Source: an uncultured Ruminococcus sp. (GTDB lineage: Bacteria; Bacillota; Clostridia; Oscillospirales; Ruminococcaceae). From it: a stretch of 43,240 bases of DNA. The notes under the pieces were generated by a model that saw nothing but the letters and a program-made list of their open reading frames with translations, had not been told where the DNA came from and made no database searches. The translations under genes were made by a program, and so were the position numbers. Location of the stretch: the NCBI GenBank assembly GCA_902786965.1, contig CADAEJ010000007.1:1-43240 (forward strand). Direction: 5' to 3'. The first letter of the stretch is position 1; each line of letters begins with the position of its first letter. This document shows positions 30,294 to 39,394 of the stretch, piece by piece.

Positions 30294-31097
30294 ATGAAAA
30301 GAAAAGGGTTACGCTTCTATTTACACATTTACAGAAAGATACTTGCGCAGGATATAAAGAGCAAGATGAGTTACCGCGCGGACTTTATCATTTCAACGAT
30401 AGGAATGATATTCACAAACATTTCGGGCTTTGTCGGGTTTTGGATACTGTTTCGCAATTTCCCCTCGATAAACGGCTGGAGCTACCACGAGATGCTGTTT
30501 TTATACGGCTTTTCGCTGGTTTCGATAACGCCTGTACAATGCCTTTTCGACAACAACTGGAGCCTGCGTCAGCAGGTGTACTCGGGGGATTTTATCAAAT
30601 ACTGTTTCAGACCGATAAATCTTTTCTTCTACTATCAGTCGGAGGTATTTGACATAAAGGGGCTGGGGCAGCTGGCTTTCGGCATAGGGACTATCGCTTA
30701 CTCGTGGAGCAGGATAGGGCTTGCGTTCACGCCGCTGATGCTTTTAAAGCTTATTGTGTTCCTTATCACAGCCTCGCTTATCATGATAGCGCTGCAAAAC
30801 GCGGCTGCGGCGACTTGCTTCTGGATACAGAACTCGTTTTATGTGCTTGACCTTGCGTTCAGGTTCAAGGACTACGCAAAGTACCCCGTGACGATATTCA
30901 GCACCGTTTTCCGCTTTATCTTCACATTTATCGTACCTATCGCGTTTATCGCGTACTATCCGAGTCTTGTGATACTGCGCCCTGACGAGATACCGCTGCT
31001 TTCGTGGCTGTCGCCGTTCATAGGTATCGCGTTTTTCTTTGTCAGCTACAAGATATGGATGCGCGGTGCGACGCGGTACAGCGGCACGGGTTCGTAA
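30294..31097 (+). CDS. ABC-2 exporter permease 2 (ABC2_membrane_6-like)
   Basis: ATG 30294 is chosen since GGAGG lies nine bases before; ATG 30288 overlaps the previous stop and is only three bases from the site. The 267-residue product equals permease 1 in length and layout: an N-terminal cytoplasmic helix (MSYRADFI), then six membrane segments, ending LSPFIGIAFFFVSYKIWMRGATRY. It is the last gene of the exporter operon. Confidence 0.9.
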   Translation: MKRKGLRFYLHIYRKILAQDIKSKMSYRADFIISTIGMIFTNISGFVGFWILFRNFPSINGWSYHEMLFLYGFSLVSITPVQCLFDNNWSLRQQVYSGDFIKYCFRPINLFFYYQSEVFDIKGLGQLAFGIGTIAYSWSRIGLAFTPLMLLKLIVFLITASLIMIALQNAAAATCFWIQNSFYVLDLAFRFKDYAKYPVTIFSTVFRFIFTFIVPIAFIAYYPSLVILRPDEIPLLSWLSPFIGIAFFFVSYKIWMRGATRYSGTGS

Positions 31098-31150
31098 ATA
31101 CAAAACAAAAACAGCACCCACGCTAAGACGGGTACCAATATAGAAGTTTT

Positions 31151-31190
31151 GCCCCTGAGCCTTTCAAAGTGCTCAGGGGCATTGTACTTA
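31151..31190 (+). terminator. Terminator after the ABC-2 exporter operon
   Basis: GCCCCTGAGC and GCTCAGGGGC pair perfectly across ten bases; the following tract ATTGTACTTATTGTT is only moderately T-rich, so strength is uncertain. Confidence 0.65.
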
Positions 31191-31206
31191 TTGTTACTAA
31201 GCTAAA

Positions 31207-31452
31207 TCAGAATTTGCATACTAAAAATGCGCATAGAAAGGATAAAATAAAGAAGAAAAAACATATTTTATTTTTCTTTTTTAGAAGATACAATGCAAAT
31301 GAACCAAAAGATACTGCAAAGCATAAAGCCGAATATTTCGACGAAATATTTGATTTTCCAAATGTTCCCATCAACAATAATATACAACCAACTATTGAAA
31401 TAATGGCAAAGAATATGCTGAATATCAATTCACCAATATTATGATTTTTCAC
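31207..31452 (-). CDS. Small AT-rich membrane protein, unknown function
   Basis: The frame starts at a GTG (31452) after AGGTGA and encodes 81 residues with three hydrophobic segments (about 7-28, 40-56, 63-79) and a KKKNK loop. No family is recognised. What makes it real is a perfect consensus promoter (TTGACA-17-TATAAT at 31522-31494) about 40 bases upstream. It is far richer in A+T than its neighbours, with many ATA/AAA/TTT codons, suggesting recent transfer. A membrane toxin, an immunity protein or a simple orphan are all possible. Confidence 0.7.
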   Translation of the reverse strand: MKNHNIGELIFSIFFAIISIVGCILLLMGTFGKSNISSKYSALCFAVSFGSFALYLLKKKNKICFFFFILSFLCAFLVCKF

Positions 31453-31493
31453 TTGATTTCACCTATGTATTTAAATTCCGATTTATGCTAGTA

Positions 31494-31522
31494 ATTATAG
31501 CACAGTATGGAAGGTCTGTCAA
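31494..31522 (-). promoter_or_regulatory. Consensus promoter of the small membrane protein gene
   Basis: On the minus strand TTGACA (31522-31517), 17 bases, TATAAT (31499-31494). Confidence 0.85.
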
Positions 31523-31530
31523 TAGAAACG

Positions 31531-31567
31531 CCATAGTACTTCTGACTTTGTATCAGAAATACTATGG
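31531..31567 (-). terminator. Long inverted repeat, likely terminator of the lipase gene
   Basis: CCATAGTACTTCTGA and TCAGAAATACTATGG pair with one mismatch over 15 bases with a seven-base loop. On the minus strand it lies between the lipase stop and the small gene's promoter; the trailing GTTTCTATT is only partly T-rich. Confidence 0.6.
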
Positions 31568-31583
31568 CGAAAAACTTCTTTAT

Positions 31584-31617
31584 CAGCACCCACGCTATGT
31601 GAGTGCTGTATTTTTTT
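31584..31617 (+). terminator. Hairpin with T-run, plus strand
   Basis: CAGCAC...GTGCTG with inner CAC/GTG pairing is followed by seven T. It faces plus-strand transcription although the nearest plus gene ends at 31097. The 13-base word CAGCACCCACGCT also occurs at 31112-31124. Confidence 0.65.
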
Positions 31618-31624
31618 AATGAAA

Positions 31625-34471
31625 TTATGCGGCGGCGGCGGTGGTTATCTTTTCTGCTGTTTCGTCAGAAATGAGTGTCGGTCCGCCGAGGATGATAGTT
31701 TTTTTGATATTTTGCTGCTGCGCGAACTGCTGTGCAGGCTCGTATGCTGCGTTTGAAACAAGCAGCAGGGGAGCTTGGCAAAGCATTGCGAGCGGTGCGC
31801 CCGAAAGTCCGTCAGGGAAGTTTTCGCCTGATGCAAGGACTGCTGCTTTGGCTGACTTGAAATACTTTTCTGCCACGAGCTTTGAGGTCTCGTATCTGTT
31901 CTTGCCGCCGAGGCGTTCAACGTTCTCAAAGATCTCGCCGAGCTGTGTCTGCGTTTTTTCGCTGACTGCGCTCGTACCGCCGATGATCGCTGCGCTGCCG
32001 TCGGTGATGGTCTTGAGGAACTCGCTCTGTTCGGCGGTGAGCCCGTCTTTGCCTGCGAGCATAAGAGCCTTGCCTGTTGCTGATGCAGATATTGCGTCTG
32101 CATAATCAAGCCCTGATGCGATAAGTATCTCGCCGCTTGTTACGCCTGCCTCTTTGAGGACTGCGAGGTTGGTCTCGTATCTGTTCAGACCTGCGAGCCT
32201 TTTAACATCGTACTGCTTGTCGCTTTCGGATGAGAGCAGCTTGTCAAGGCGGTAGCTTATCGCGCCGTCGCCGCCGATGATATAGACGGTCTTGCCTGCG
32301 TCTGTATTCTGCTTGATATAGTTTGCGGTAGTTTCGGGGTCGTTATTGGTTGTGAGCAGTACGGGTGCGTGCTTTGCTTTGGCAAGGGTGCTTGCGGAAA
32401 GTGCGTCTGCAAAGTTATCGCCCGATGCTACGATGACGCTGTCGAATTTGTCCGAGGCATCATAGAATGCGAACTTATCGGCTATCTTTCTTGAAGTTTC
32501 GTATCTGTTTTTGCCGTAGATGCGCAGATGCTCGGCAGTATCGCTGCTGATGTACACAAGTGCGTAATTTCCGCGCTTATCGTTTGTGTAGGCTATTGTG
32601 AGCTCACCTTTATCGTTGAATGAGAACTGTGCATTGATGAGCTTTGCTGTGCCGTTTTGATACTGTATGAAGTAATACTTGCCGTCCTTGTCAAGTTTCT
32701 CGTCCTGCCCGGGGATACATCTGAATGTAACATCAAAGCTGCCCCGGAGCTCGGCTGTTTCCTGCTTGCCGAAGGTCTGTGTCCTGGCGATGGTGTTATT
32801 GCAGTATATCGCAAGGTCGGGTGATGCGCCGACAGCTGAAGCAACTGCCTTGACATCGGCATCTGCGACATCTTTTTCTTCGATGACATCGTAGATCATT
32901 TTATACTCTACATCATAGCCGTTTTTAAGCACCTCGATATCGGTATCGGGGATACCAAGCTTTGCATTATCTGTGTATTCTTCCTCTTTATAGGACTTGC
33001 CGAACATCGAGAGCGTACCTGCGGCAACGCTCTTTTCATCGGTATAATAGCTGTCGATAGCTGTGAGGAGCTTGTAGTAGCTTGCGGGATAGTGGTTGGC
33101 GATGATGCTGCCGATGTTTCCGATAAGTGTTGATGTGTTTTCAAACATACTCGGGGAATCTGCCCTTACTGCAGGTGCAAAAACCTTAACAAGTGCGGGA
33201 AGTGCTTTCTTTGTAAGCTCGATATCCTCCTGTGTGAGCTTATCCTTATATTTTGAGCTGTCAATGAAATCGGATATCGTCTTGGGAAGCTCCTGCATTT
33301 CCTTTTGATAATCAGCCGATTCCTCGGGGTAGGAAAGGATAGTGAGAAGCGGAACGAACAGAGGTGAGGTCAATCCGATGCCCTTGAACGAATCTGCAAG
33401 GAAATTGGTTATTTTATACTCTCTTTTGTCTGTGATGAGCTTGGCAACGAACGGGGGTATAGAATCACGCTGGGAATCAAATGTTTCTCTGGTGATGTGG
33501 TCCGTAAGAAAAGTTGAGAAGCTGTCAAGGAACTGCTCCATATCGACAGGATCGACAGGTACGGTGGTGCTTTTGCCCGTTTCTGGGTCTTTTACCGTTT
33601 CGGTCTTATCCGCTACGCTTAATCCGTTCGACAGTGACAGCACCTTCGGCTGAACGGTCTGCTTTTCACGCGGGATTGCAAACTGCGTGCCTGCTCTTTC
33701 GATGCCCCAGCCCTTTGGCATAAGGCGCGGGATCACATCGTTGGGGTCGATGACGTTCTGAATGTTCTTATAACCGCACGCCTCGGCACTGCCTCGCGGT
33801 GTGGCAAAGGTGTAGTCATAAAGGTCTGCCTCGGTGATATCAAACAAGCCGAGGTCTTTGTTTATCATTTTGCCTGTGAGGTCTGCAACTGCGCCGCCGC
33901 GGCTGTAGCCGACTATCCACAGCTTTGCGCCTGTGAGGTCGTTGTCGATCTCGTAGCGGAGTATGCGCATCAAAACCTTTCTTGCGGCTTTTGTGAAGCC
34001 CTCTGCGTCGCCCTTTGAGCCGACGGTGAGGTTGCTCTGCCATTCTTCACCGTAGTTAAGGCCGTTGACAACGACTGCAACAAGCTTATCGCCGCTGTCG
34101 GTGGTCTTGCTTGCGATTACTGTTCCGATGGTGTCGGCGGTGTGCTTTTCCATATCCTCTTCGGCGAACGAAGCCTCGTCAAAGCCTGTGTTTTTCAGGA
34201 TGTCGTACACGCTGCCGTCCGTGTTTTTGTCTGTTGAAGCAATAGACAGGCACAGCGACATTGTGGTGAGGTGCTCGTCACGCTGGGTCGAGGGGTTGGC
34301 AAAATAGCCGTCTGAATAGTAATAGGTGCCGCTTGTCTCGCCGACGGCGCAATTAAAACTGCCCTTGCAGAGCTTATGCTCGCTTTCTTTTGCAAAGGCT
34401 GATGCCGGCAGCAGGGTGATGAACATTGCCGCGCTGACGGCAAAGGCTGCCAATCGTTTTTTGATACCCAT
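31625..34471 (-). CDS. Secreted lipase-like protein with three CWB2 cell-wall repeats
   Basis: The 948-residue protein starts after AAAGGAG and has a signal peptide (about 1-27, SASAFA). Residues about 60-270 form a class 3 lipase-like domain: nucleophile Ser190 in GYSRGG, the following FATPRGSAEA, and an acid in NVIDPNDVIPRLMP (242-245). A middle region (about 300-640) is unassigned. The C-terminus has three CWB2 repeats (PF04122 type), each with a phrase like GKNRYETSRKIA or GLNRYETNLAVL, VIVASGDNFADALSA or VLASGENFPDGLSG, and the closing KKTIILGGPTLIS, which bind wall polymers without covalent attachment. It likely acts on a lipid or ester at the cell surface. The histidine of the triad was not placed. 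Confidence 0.9.
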   Translation of the reverse strand: MGIKKRLAAFAVSAAMFITLLPASAFAKESEHKLCKGSFNCAVGETSGTYYYSDGYFANPSTQRDEHLTTMSLCLSIASTDKNTDGSVYDILKNTGFDEASFAEEDMEKHTADTIGTVIASKTTDSGDKLVAVVVNGLNYGEEWQSNLTVGSKGDAEGFTKAARKVLMRILRYEIDNDLTGAKLWIVGYSRGGAVADLTGKMINKDLGLFDITEADLYDYTFATPRGSAEACGYKNIQNVIDPNDVIPRLMPKGWGIERAGTQFAIPREKQTVQPKVLSLSNGLSVADKTETVKDPETGKSTTVPVDPVDMEQFLDSFSTFLTDHITRETFDSQRDSIPPFVAKLITDKREYKITNFLADSFKGIGLTSPLFVPLLTILSYPEESADYQKEMQELPKTISDFIDSSKYKDKLTQEDIELTKKALPALVKVFAPAVRADSPSMFENTSTLIGNIGSIIANHYPASYYKLLTAIDSYYTDEKSVAAGTLSMFGKSYKEEEYTDNAKLGIPDTDIEVLKNGYDVEYKMIYDVIEEKDVADADVKAVASAVGASPDLAIYCNNTIARTQTFGKQETAELRGSFDVTFRCIPGQDEKLDKDGKYYFIQYQNGTAKLINAQFSFNDKGELTIAYTNDKRGNYALVYISSDTAEHLRIYGKNRYETSRKIADKFAFYDASDKFDSVIVASGDNFADALSASTLAKAKHAPVLLTTNNDPETTANYIKQNTDAGKTVYIIGGDGAISYRLDKLLSSESDKQYDVKRLAGLNRYETNLAVLKEAGVTSGEILIASGLDYADAISASATGKALMLAGKDGLTAEQSEFLKTITDGSAAIIGGTSAVSEKTQTQLGEIFENVERLGGKNRYETSKLVAEKYFKSAKAAVLASGENFPDGLSGAPLAMLCQAPLLLVSNAAYEPAQQFAQQQNIKKTIILGGPTLISDETAEKITTAAAA

Positions 34472-34490
34472 AGTTTAACTCCTTTCGCGC

Positions 34491-34548
34491 TGTTAAAAAA
34501 TTAACAGTTACTTAATAAAAGTATACAGCAAAAGTTCGGCTGTGTCAA
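34491..34548 (-). promoter_or_regulatory. Promoter and leader dyad of the lipase gene
   Basis: On the minus strand TTGACA (34548-34543), 17 bases, TATACT (34525-34520). Downstream in the leader, TGTTAAAAAATTAACA (34491-34506) is a 6-4-6 dyad just before the ribosome site. Confidence 0.83.
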
Positions 34549-34736
34549 GGGTTTTGGAACATTTTTGCCTTATTCGCTGCAAGCGGAGTGTTAGGAAAAC
34601 GGATGATAGCTATGCGATGTGAAAACATTACAAAAACGCTGCCGCGAATTTGTGAGCATGTACAAATATTTTTTGCGCCTGCACAATTATGGGCTGCTCG
34701 ATTGTATAGATATTAAAACACAAAAGGAGAATGGCT

Positions 34737-36101
34737 ATGAAAAAAATGATATCTCTGGTTCTGGCGGCAGTTATGCTGGCAGGGTGCGCTAATGTTCCGC
34801 AGAACGTAAAGGATAACTACGGCTCAAGCACTGCACAGGACTTTGGCACGAGCGCGGCTTCGTCCGAAAGTACGGCTGACACAGGTGCCGAAAAGGTGGA
34901 CATCACTCAGCTTGATGCTTACAATGCAAAGCTTGGCGGGTACATAAAGCAAAAGGGTTACGATAAGAATTTCTTTCTGCCTGATGAAATAAAGATAACC
35001 ACGCCTAGCGAGCTTTACAGCTTTAAGATGAAGCAGGCGAACAAAGCCTATGAAAAGTTCCCGCAGGTATACAAATACTGCTTTGGCAGCGACTTTGCAA
35101 AGGACAGCGGTGCGGACGATATAAGCAAGCTGGCGCTTTCTGACGGCGAAAAGGAGATAGCGGGTTTTATTCACATTCGTTCAATTTTTGATGAATATGT
35201 GCGCTTTATTGACAGCAGGGGTTTTGACGAAAAAAGAAATTACTACACCACCGGGCTGAACATCGGCAGCACAGGGTTCATCAATTTTGAAAACAGCTAT
35301 GATTCCTTTGCTTACGACGGTTTTGACGATTATAAAGATGTTTACTACAGCAGGGGCGAAAGCGACAGCGAGCAGCTTATGATGTCAGATGGCAGCCGAT
35401 ACAGTTGTGACGAGGCAAGGGCTTATGCCGAGAAGTTCACAAACGGGCTTTTGCAGATATACACCGCAGATTTCGAGTACAAGGTCAAGGCCGTGCGCGT
35501 GTTCAGAAACGATGATGCCAAGCACCTTTTCTACATTATCTTTCAGAAATACTACAAGGGCACGCCGATAAGCGACCTGCTGACGTACGAATACCACGAC
35601 CCGATACATACCAAGTGGATGCAAATGAACTGCAATATTATCGGCAGGGAAAGGCTTGCGAGCTTTAATGCTCCGTTTGGTTTTGAAACGCTTGAAAGCA
35701 GCGAAAGGGTGAACGAAAAGCTGATACCTGTAACAAGGGCGGTTGAAATAATGCACGAAAATCTTGCAGAGCATATCAAGCTGCATATCTTTGATGTAAA
35801 GCTGATGTATTTCAACGAGTATGACGGCTCAAGGTATGAAAAGGCGATGGAGATGTTCAGCGCAAGCGGCAAGCCGTCGACCGAGCTTCCGCAGGAGGTG
35901 CAGAAGGACTTGTTCCAGCCGGAGATGAACGCGAAGAATGAATACAAGTGCTATCCCGCGTGGGTGTTCTATATTCCAAAGCAGGGCATGAAGGCGAGCA
36001 AATACGGCGTAACGGAGATAGAGCGCCATTGCAATTATATTGTCGTCAACGCGCTGACGGGGGAAATGAAAAGCTATGTTGACCCTGCGAGTGCGTACTG
36101 A
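34737..36101 (+). CDS. Lipoprotein of unknown function, paralogue A
   Basis: ATG 34737 is chosen (AAAGGAG seven bases upstream); ATG 34731 is too close to the site. The 454-residue product has the lipoprotein signal MKKMISLVLAAVMLAGCANV (Cys17), a Ser/Ala/Thr-rich linker, then a soluble domain from about 50 to the end. Segments such as YSCDEARAYAEKFTNGLLQ, NCNIIGRERLASFNAP and WVFYIPKQGMKASKYG are shared in position with the next gene. I do not recognise the domain. The end NYIVVNALTGEMKSYVD resembles PepSY-like beta hairpins. It shares the signal word LAAVMLAGCANVPQNVKD with paralogue B, 91 bases downstream. No clear promoter was found upstream. Confidence 0.85.
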   Translation: MKKMISLVLAAVMLAGCANVPQNVKDNYGSSTAQDFGTSAASSESTADTGAEKVDITQLDAYNAKLGGYIKQKGYDKNFFLPDEIKITTPSELYSFKMKQANKAYEKFPQVYKYCFGSDFAKDSGADDISKLALSDGEKEIAGFIHIRSIFDEYVRFIDSRGFDEKRNYYTTGLNIGSTGFINFENSYDSFAYDGFDDYKDVYYSRGESDSEQLMMSDGSRYSCDEARAYAEKFTNGLLQIYTADFEYKVKAVRVFRNDDAKHLFYIIFQKYYKGTPISDLLTYEYHDPIHTKWMQMNCNIIGRERLASFNAPFGFETLESSERVNEKLIPVTRAVEIMHENLAEHIKLHIFDVKLMYFNEYDGSRYEKAMEMFSASGKPSTELPQEVQKDLFQPEMNAKNEYKCYPAWVFYIPKQGMKASKYGVTEIERHCNYIVVNALTGEMKSYVDPASAY

Positions 36102-36192
36102 CGTCAAGGAGTTCTTTACTGTATGTTTACAGATTTGAAACAACTTTCTTGTGCGAAAAACACACTACATAAAAAAGAGAGGAAGTGTGGCT

Positions 36193-37617
36193 ATGCGTTT
36201 GAAAGCTGTAAAAAAGGCGGCGGTGATACTCGCGGCGGTGATGCTTGCAGGGTGTGCTAATGTTCCGCAGAATGTAAAGGACAGAAACGAGGAGCTTGAA
36301 AGTTTGCGCGAGGTGCAGTCCTCGCAGGCGGATGATACGTCGGGCGGTGAGGCGGCAGATTCGGGCGGCAAAAAGGTGCAGCAGAGCGATTTCGGTGACC
36401 TTGACTACATTCGCGCGCACTTGAAAGAAGATGCGTCAAAAAAGTACGGCAAGCTGACAGTCAAGCGGGCAAGTGCGGGTGATGCGAAGTCGATGCCGAC
36501 ATACAAGGTCGAGGTCGGCGGAAACCCGAGCAGCGACATAAAGCAGCTTGGAAAGGCATTCTTCGGCGAGGGGTATGAGTCAAAGGGCAAGTGCGAATTT
36601 GAAACGTTTGATGCGCACGATGTGCCGCAGGCTCCCGAAAAAAGCAAGGATCCCCACTTTGAGCTTTTGCCCGAGGAGTATCAGTATTATTTCAACTGTG
36701 AATATCCCTACACCATTTATTCGCTTATGATAGACCCTGGCAAGAAAGGCGAGCCTATGCCCGATACGTTTCGTTCGGTGGGAGCTCAAGGCAACGGCTT
36801 GATATGCGGCAGGCAGACGACTTGGAAGGACGAGCGCGAGTTCCACGAAAAATATCTGACCGCGCACAACAGAGACGCAAACTATAAAAACTCTGTCAAG
36901 GCGTACTATCCTATGCTTGATGAACTTGCAGATGACAGCTACAAAATGACCGACGGAAGCGACTGGTCGGTAAAGGATGCGGTGAAGTTTGCAGAGGATT
37001 TTGCGAACAAGGCGTTCTCGCTGAATGACCCTGTGAAATACAACCACAAGGTGTACAGGGTAGATGTTCTTGAATGGGACAAGGACGCGTACAGCTATAA
37101 TTTCTGGCTTGCTTTTTGTGACGAGCAGGGAAATATGTATGACACCGATTCCGACCGCGCACAGCACGTTGAGGAACAGCACGTTTACAAGGGCGAGAGG
37201 TTTTTCATAACGCCGCAGTATTCTATGGAGTGTGTTGCAAAGGAAGAGGTCTTTGATATGCGAAGGGAGCTTTCCTACAAGCAGACAGACAAGGTTGCGG
37301 ACAACGAAAAGCTTCTGACGCTGGGCGGTGCGCTCAAACGCCTGCAGGGCGAGCTTGCAAAGCATATGAATATTGATTTTGATTCGGCTATGCTTTGCTA
37401 CTGCGTTACCTGCGATAAGTATCCCGCAAAGGAATACGGTCATCTTGTGCAGTTCAACGAGCAGATATGCACAAAGACCTGCGAGCTGACGGCGCGTCCC
37501 TACTGGTGCTTCAAGGCAGGCAACAACGGCAATATATGCTGGAACAGGGGTGCGTATTACTATGTTGATGCGGTCACGGGCGAGGTGCATATAACGATGA
37601 GCGCAAACGGCGCGTAA
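36193..37617 (+). CDS. Lipoprotein of unknown function, paralogue B
   Basis: ATG 36193 begins the lipoprotein signal (MRLKAVKKAAVILAAVMLAG, Cys21); a GTG six bases earlier is an alternative. The 474-residue product matches paralogue A in signal, order of segments (SVKDAVKFAEDFANKAFSL; AKHMNIDFDSAMLCYC) and ending (AYYYVDAVTGEVHITM). It has more cysteines than A, some in pairs late in the protein (YCVTCDKY, QICTKTCEL, YWCF). Its stop lies 15 bases before an ABC permease gene, so it belongs to that exporter operon. Function is unknown; a partner on the outer face of the exporter is inferred. Confidence 0.85.
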   Translation: MRLKAVKKAAVILAAVMLAGCANVPQNVKDRNEELESLREVQSSQADDTSGGEAADSGGKKVQQSDFGDLDYIRAHLKEDASKKYGKLTVKRASAGDAKSMPTYKVEVGGNPSSDIKQLGKAFFGEGYESKGKCEFETFDAHDVPQAPEKSKDPHFELLPEEYQYYFNCEYPYTIYSLMIDPGKKGEPMPDTFRSVGAQGNGLICGRQTTWKDEREFHEKYLTAHNRDANYKNSVKAYYPMLDELADDSYKMTDGSDWSVKDAVKFAEDFANKAFSLNDPVKYNHKVYRVDVLEWDKDAYSYNFWLAFCDEQGNMYDTDSDRAQHVEEQHVYKGERFFITPQYSMECVAKEEVFDMRRELSYKQTDKVADNEKLLTLGGALKRLQGELAKHMNIDFDSAMLCYCVTCDKYPAKEYGHLVQFNEQICTKTCELTARPYWCFKAGNNGNICWNRGAYYYVDAVTGEVHITMSANGA

Positions 37618-37632
37618 CGGGAGAGATGAAAA

Positions 37633-38499
37633 GTGAAATTCTTTAAGACTTTGCGGTGCGACATTAACAAGACGTTCGTGAACATCGGGTTTGTGGGTGC
37701 GGTCGGGCTGACATTCCTGCTGTGCTTTACTGCGCCTGCATACACGGACAACACCAATCAGAAAATGTACAGCATATTCGAGGCGCTGTTCTCTATGGAC
37801 AGAAAGTTCATCGAGAGCCACTCCGAGTTTGCTGCAAACACCCTTGCCCGACAGGGAATGAACGGGTATATTACGCTGTTTCTGCCGATAATCGTTGCGT
37901 TTCCGTTTATGGTCGCGTTCTGCACCGAGCGCAACAACGGCAACATCCGCTTTGTTATCGCTCGCACGGGCAAAATGCGATACTACCTTTCAAAGTTTAT
38001 ATCCTGCTTCCTGTGCGGCGGACTTGCGGTGCTTATCGGCATAACGCTGTTTATGGGCGCGATGCACATTCTCTTTCCGCCGATGTCGTCATACGATATG
38101 GGCACTGAAATATATGGCGGAATGGCGCAGCAGCAGAGCGAGTTCGTGCTCAATTTCAGGTACCTGTTCTCGAACTTCCTCAACGGCGCTATTGCAACGA
38201 TGCCTGCGTTCTTTTTAAGCTCGTTCTGCAAGAATCCTTACATCATCACCTGCATACCGTTTATGTTCACATACGTCTGGGAAACGGTGATGTCAAAACT
38301 CACGACAAGTGCTATCGACAGAATGAACATGGACGCTTTGGAAAAGATAGCGCCCTTTTATCCAAGCAGCGCACAGAATATGTTTGACGAGCGCACGGCT
38401 GTTGCGGTGACGAGTGTCATCTTCAACACGGCGTTTGTGGCGGTGTTCCTTATCGGATTTATCCTGATAATGAGCCGCACTCGTGACAAGGGAACTTAA
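37633..38499 (+). CDS. ABC-2 type permease, first of pair
   Basis: The GTG start at 37633 follows GGGAGAG. The 288-residue protein has an N-terminal membrane segment (about 18-38), an extracellular loop of about 60 residues, then five more segments ending AVFLIGFILIMSRTRDKG. Phrases such as FCTERNNGNIRFVIARTGKMRYYLSKF (a cytoplasmic coupling stretch) are typical of lantibiotic-immunity-like ABC-2 permeases. It is followed by a second permease and an ATPase. Confidence 0.87.
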   Translation: MKFFKTLRCDINKTFVNIGFVGAVGLTFLLCFTAPAYTDNTNQKMYSIFEALFSMDRKFIESHSEFAANTLARQGMNGYITLFLPIIVAFPFMVAFCTERNNGNIRFVIARTGKMRYYLSKFISCFLCGGLAVLIGITLFMGAMHILFPPMSSYDMGTEIYGGMAQQQSEFVLNFRYLFSNFLNGAIATMPAFFLSSFCKNPYIITCIPFMFTYVWETVMSKLTTSAIDRMNMDALEKIAPFYPSSAQNMFDERTAVAVTSVIFNTAFVAVFLIGFILIMSRTRDKGT

Positions 38500-38512
38500 A
38501 GGGGGCGGCGAT

Positions 38513-39385
38513 ATGAAAAAATTCAACCTGCGGCAATGCTTTGCGTGCGCCAAAACAGAGTACATCAAGTGGGTGTGCGACGCGCGAATGGTGATTCTCG
38601 GCGTGCTGCTTATCTTCATTTACAACTTTGCGATACAGCCGCTTTTGCAGAACGCAGAGAAGATGAACGAGCCGCTGAATATGCTTGAACCGTTCATCGC
38701 CGTTGCGAACTCGGGCGCGGTGCTGATGATAATACCGCTTGTGTTTATGACGCTCATCGCAGACTTCCCGAAGATAGACAACAACACGGTGTTTTACATA
38801 ATGCGCATCGGGCGGAAGAACTGGCTGACAGGACAGATAATCAAGCTTGTGATGATGGCGGCGAGCTATCTCGCAGTTATCTTTGTGGGGTCGGTCGTGC
38901 CGATGATAACACGCGGCTTTTGGTACAACGGGTGGAGCAATGTGGTCACCAATTTCAAGAACGTTTTCCCCGAGCAGTCGATGAATTTCGGCGTACAGCT
39001 CGTCCCCGAAAACCTGTACAATCAGCTGACCGTTTTTGAGGCGGCGGTGAAAAGCTATCTGCTCGTGTTTGCGTACCTGATGATAATCGGTCTGATACTG
39101 CTCTCGCTGTCGCTGATAAAGCACAAGACGCTCGGGTTTGTGTCCTGCGGTGCGGTGATAGCGCTTGGCACGGCGTTCTGCTCGATAAAGACCTCGCTGA
39201 TGTGGACAATGCCGATGGCGAACAGCATAATCTGGCTGCACTTTACAAAGTATTTCAGAGTGCCCGAGGTGTCGATCACTTTTTCGGTCGTGTACCTTGT
39301 GACGTTCGTGGCGGCGCTGATAATCTTCTGCTACATAATGATCGGCAGATTCAACTACGACAACGTGTCGGAGATAGCATCATAG
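38513..39385 (+). CDS. ABC-2 type permease, second of pair
   Basis: ATG 38513 is chosen, after GGGGGC; upstream in-frame starts overlap the previous gene. The 290-residue product has six predicted membrane segments starting at about 30-50 (MVILGVLLIFIYNFAIQP) and the coupling phrase FYIMRIGRKNWLTGQIIKL, parallel to the first permease. It ends FCYIMIGRFNYDN. The pair with the following ATPase forms a complete exporter. Confidence 0.87.
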   Translation: MKKFNLRQCFACAKTEYIKWVCDARMVILGVLLIFIYNFAIQPLLQNAEKMNEPLNMLEPFIAVANSGAVLMIIPLVFMTLIADFPKIDNNTVFYIMRIGRKNWLTGQIIKLVMMAASYLAVIFVGSVVPMITRGFWYNGWSNVVTNFKNVFPEQSMNFGVQLVPENLYNQLTVFEAAVKSYLLVFAYLMIIGLILLSLSLIKHKTLGFVSCGAVIALGTAFCSIKTSLMWTMPMANSIIWLHFTKYFRVPEVSITFSVVYLVTFVAALIIFCYIMIGRFNYDNVSEIAS

Positions 39386-39394
39386 GAGGGCAAA

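Noticed and set aside
31169-31444. Plus-strand frame of 91 codons
   Set aside because: It is the opposite strand of the small membrane gene, which has the promoter and a ribosome site; the plus frame is lysine/asparagine-rich without a good site.
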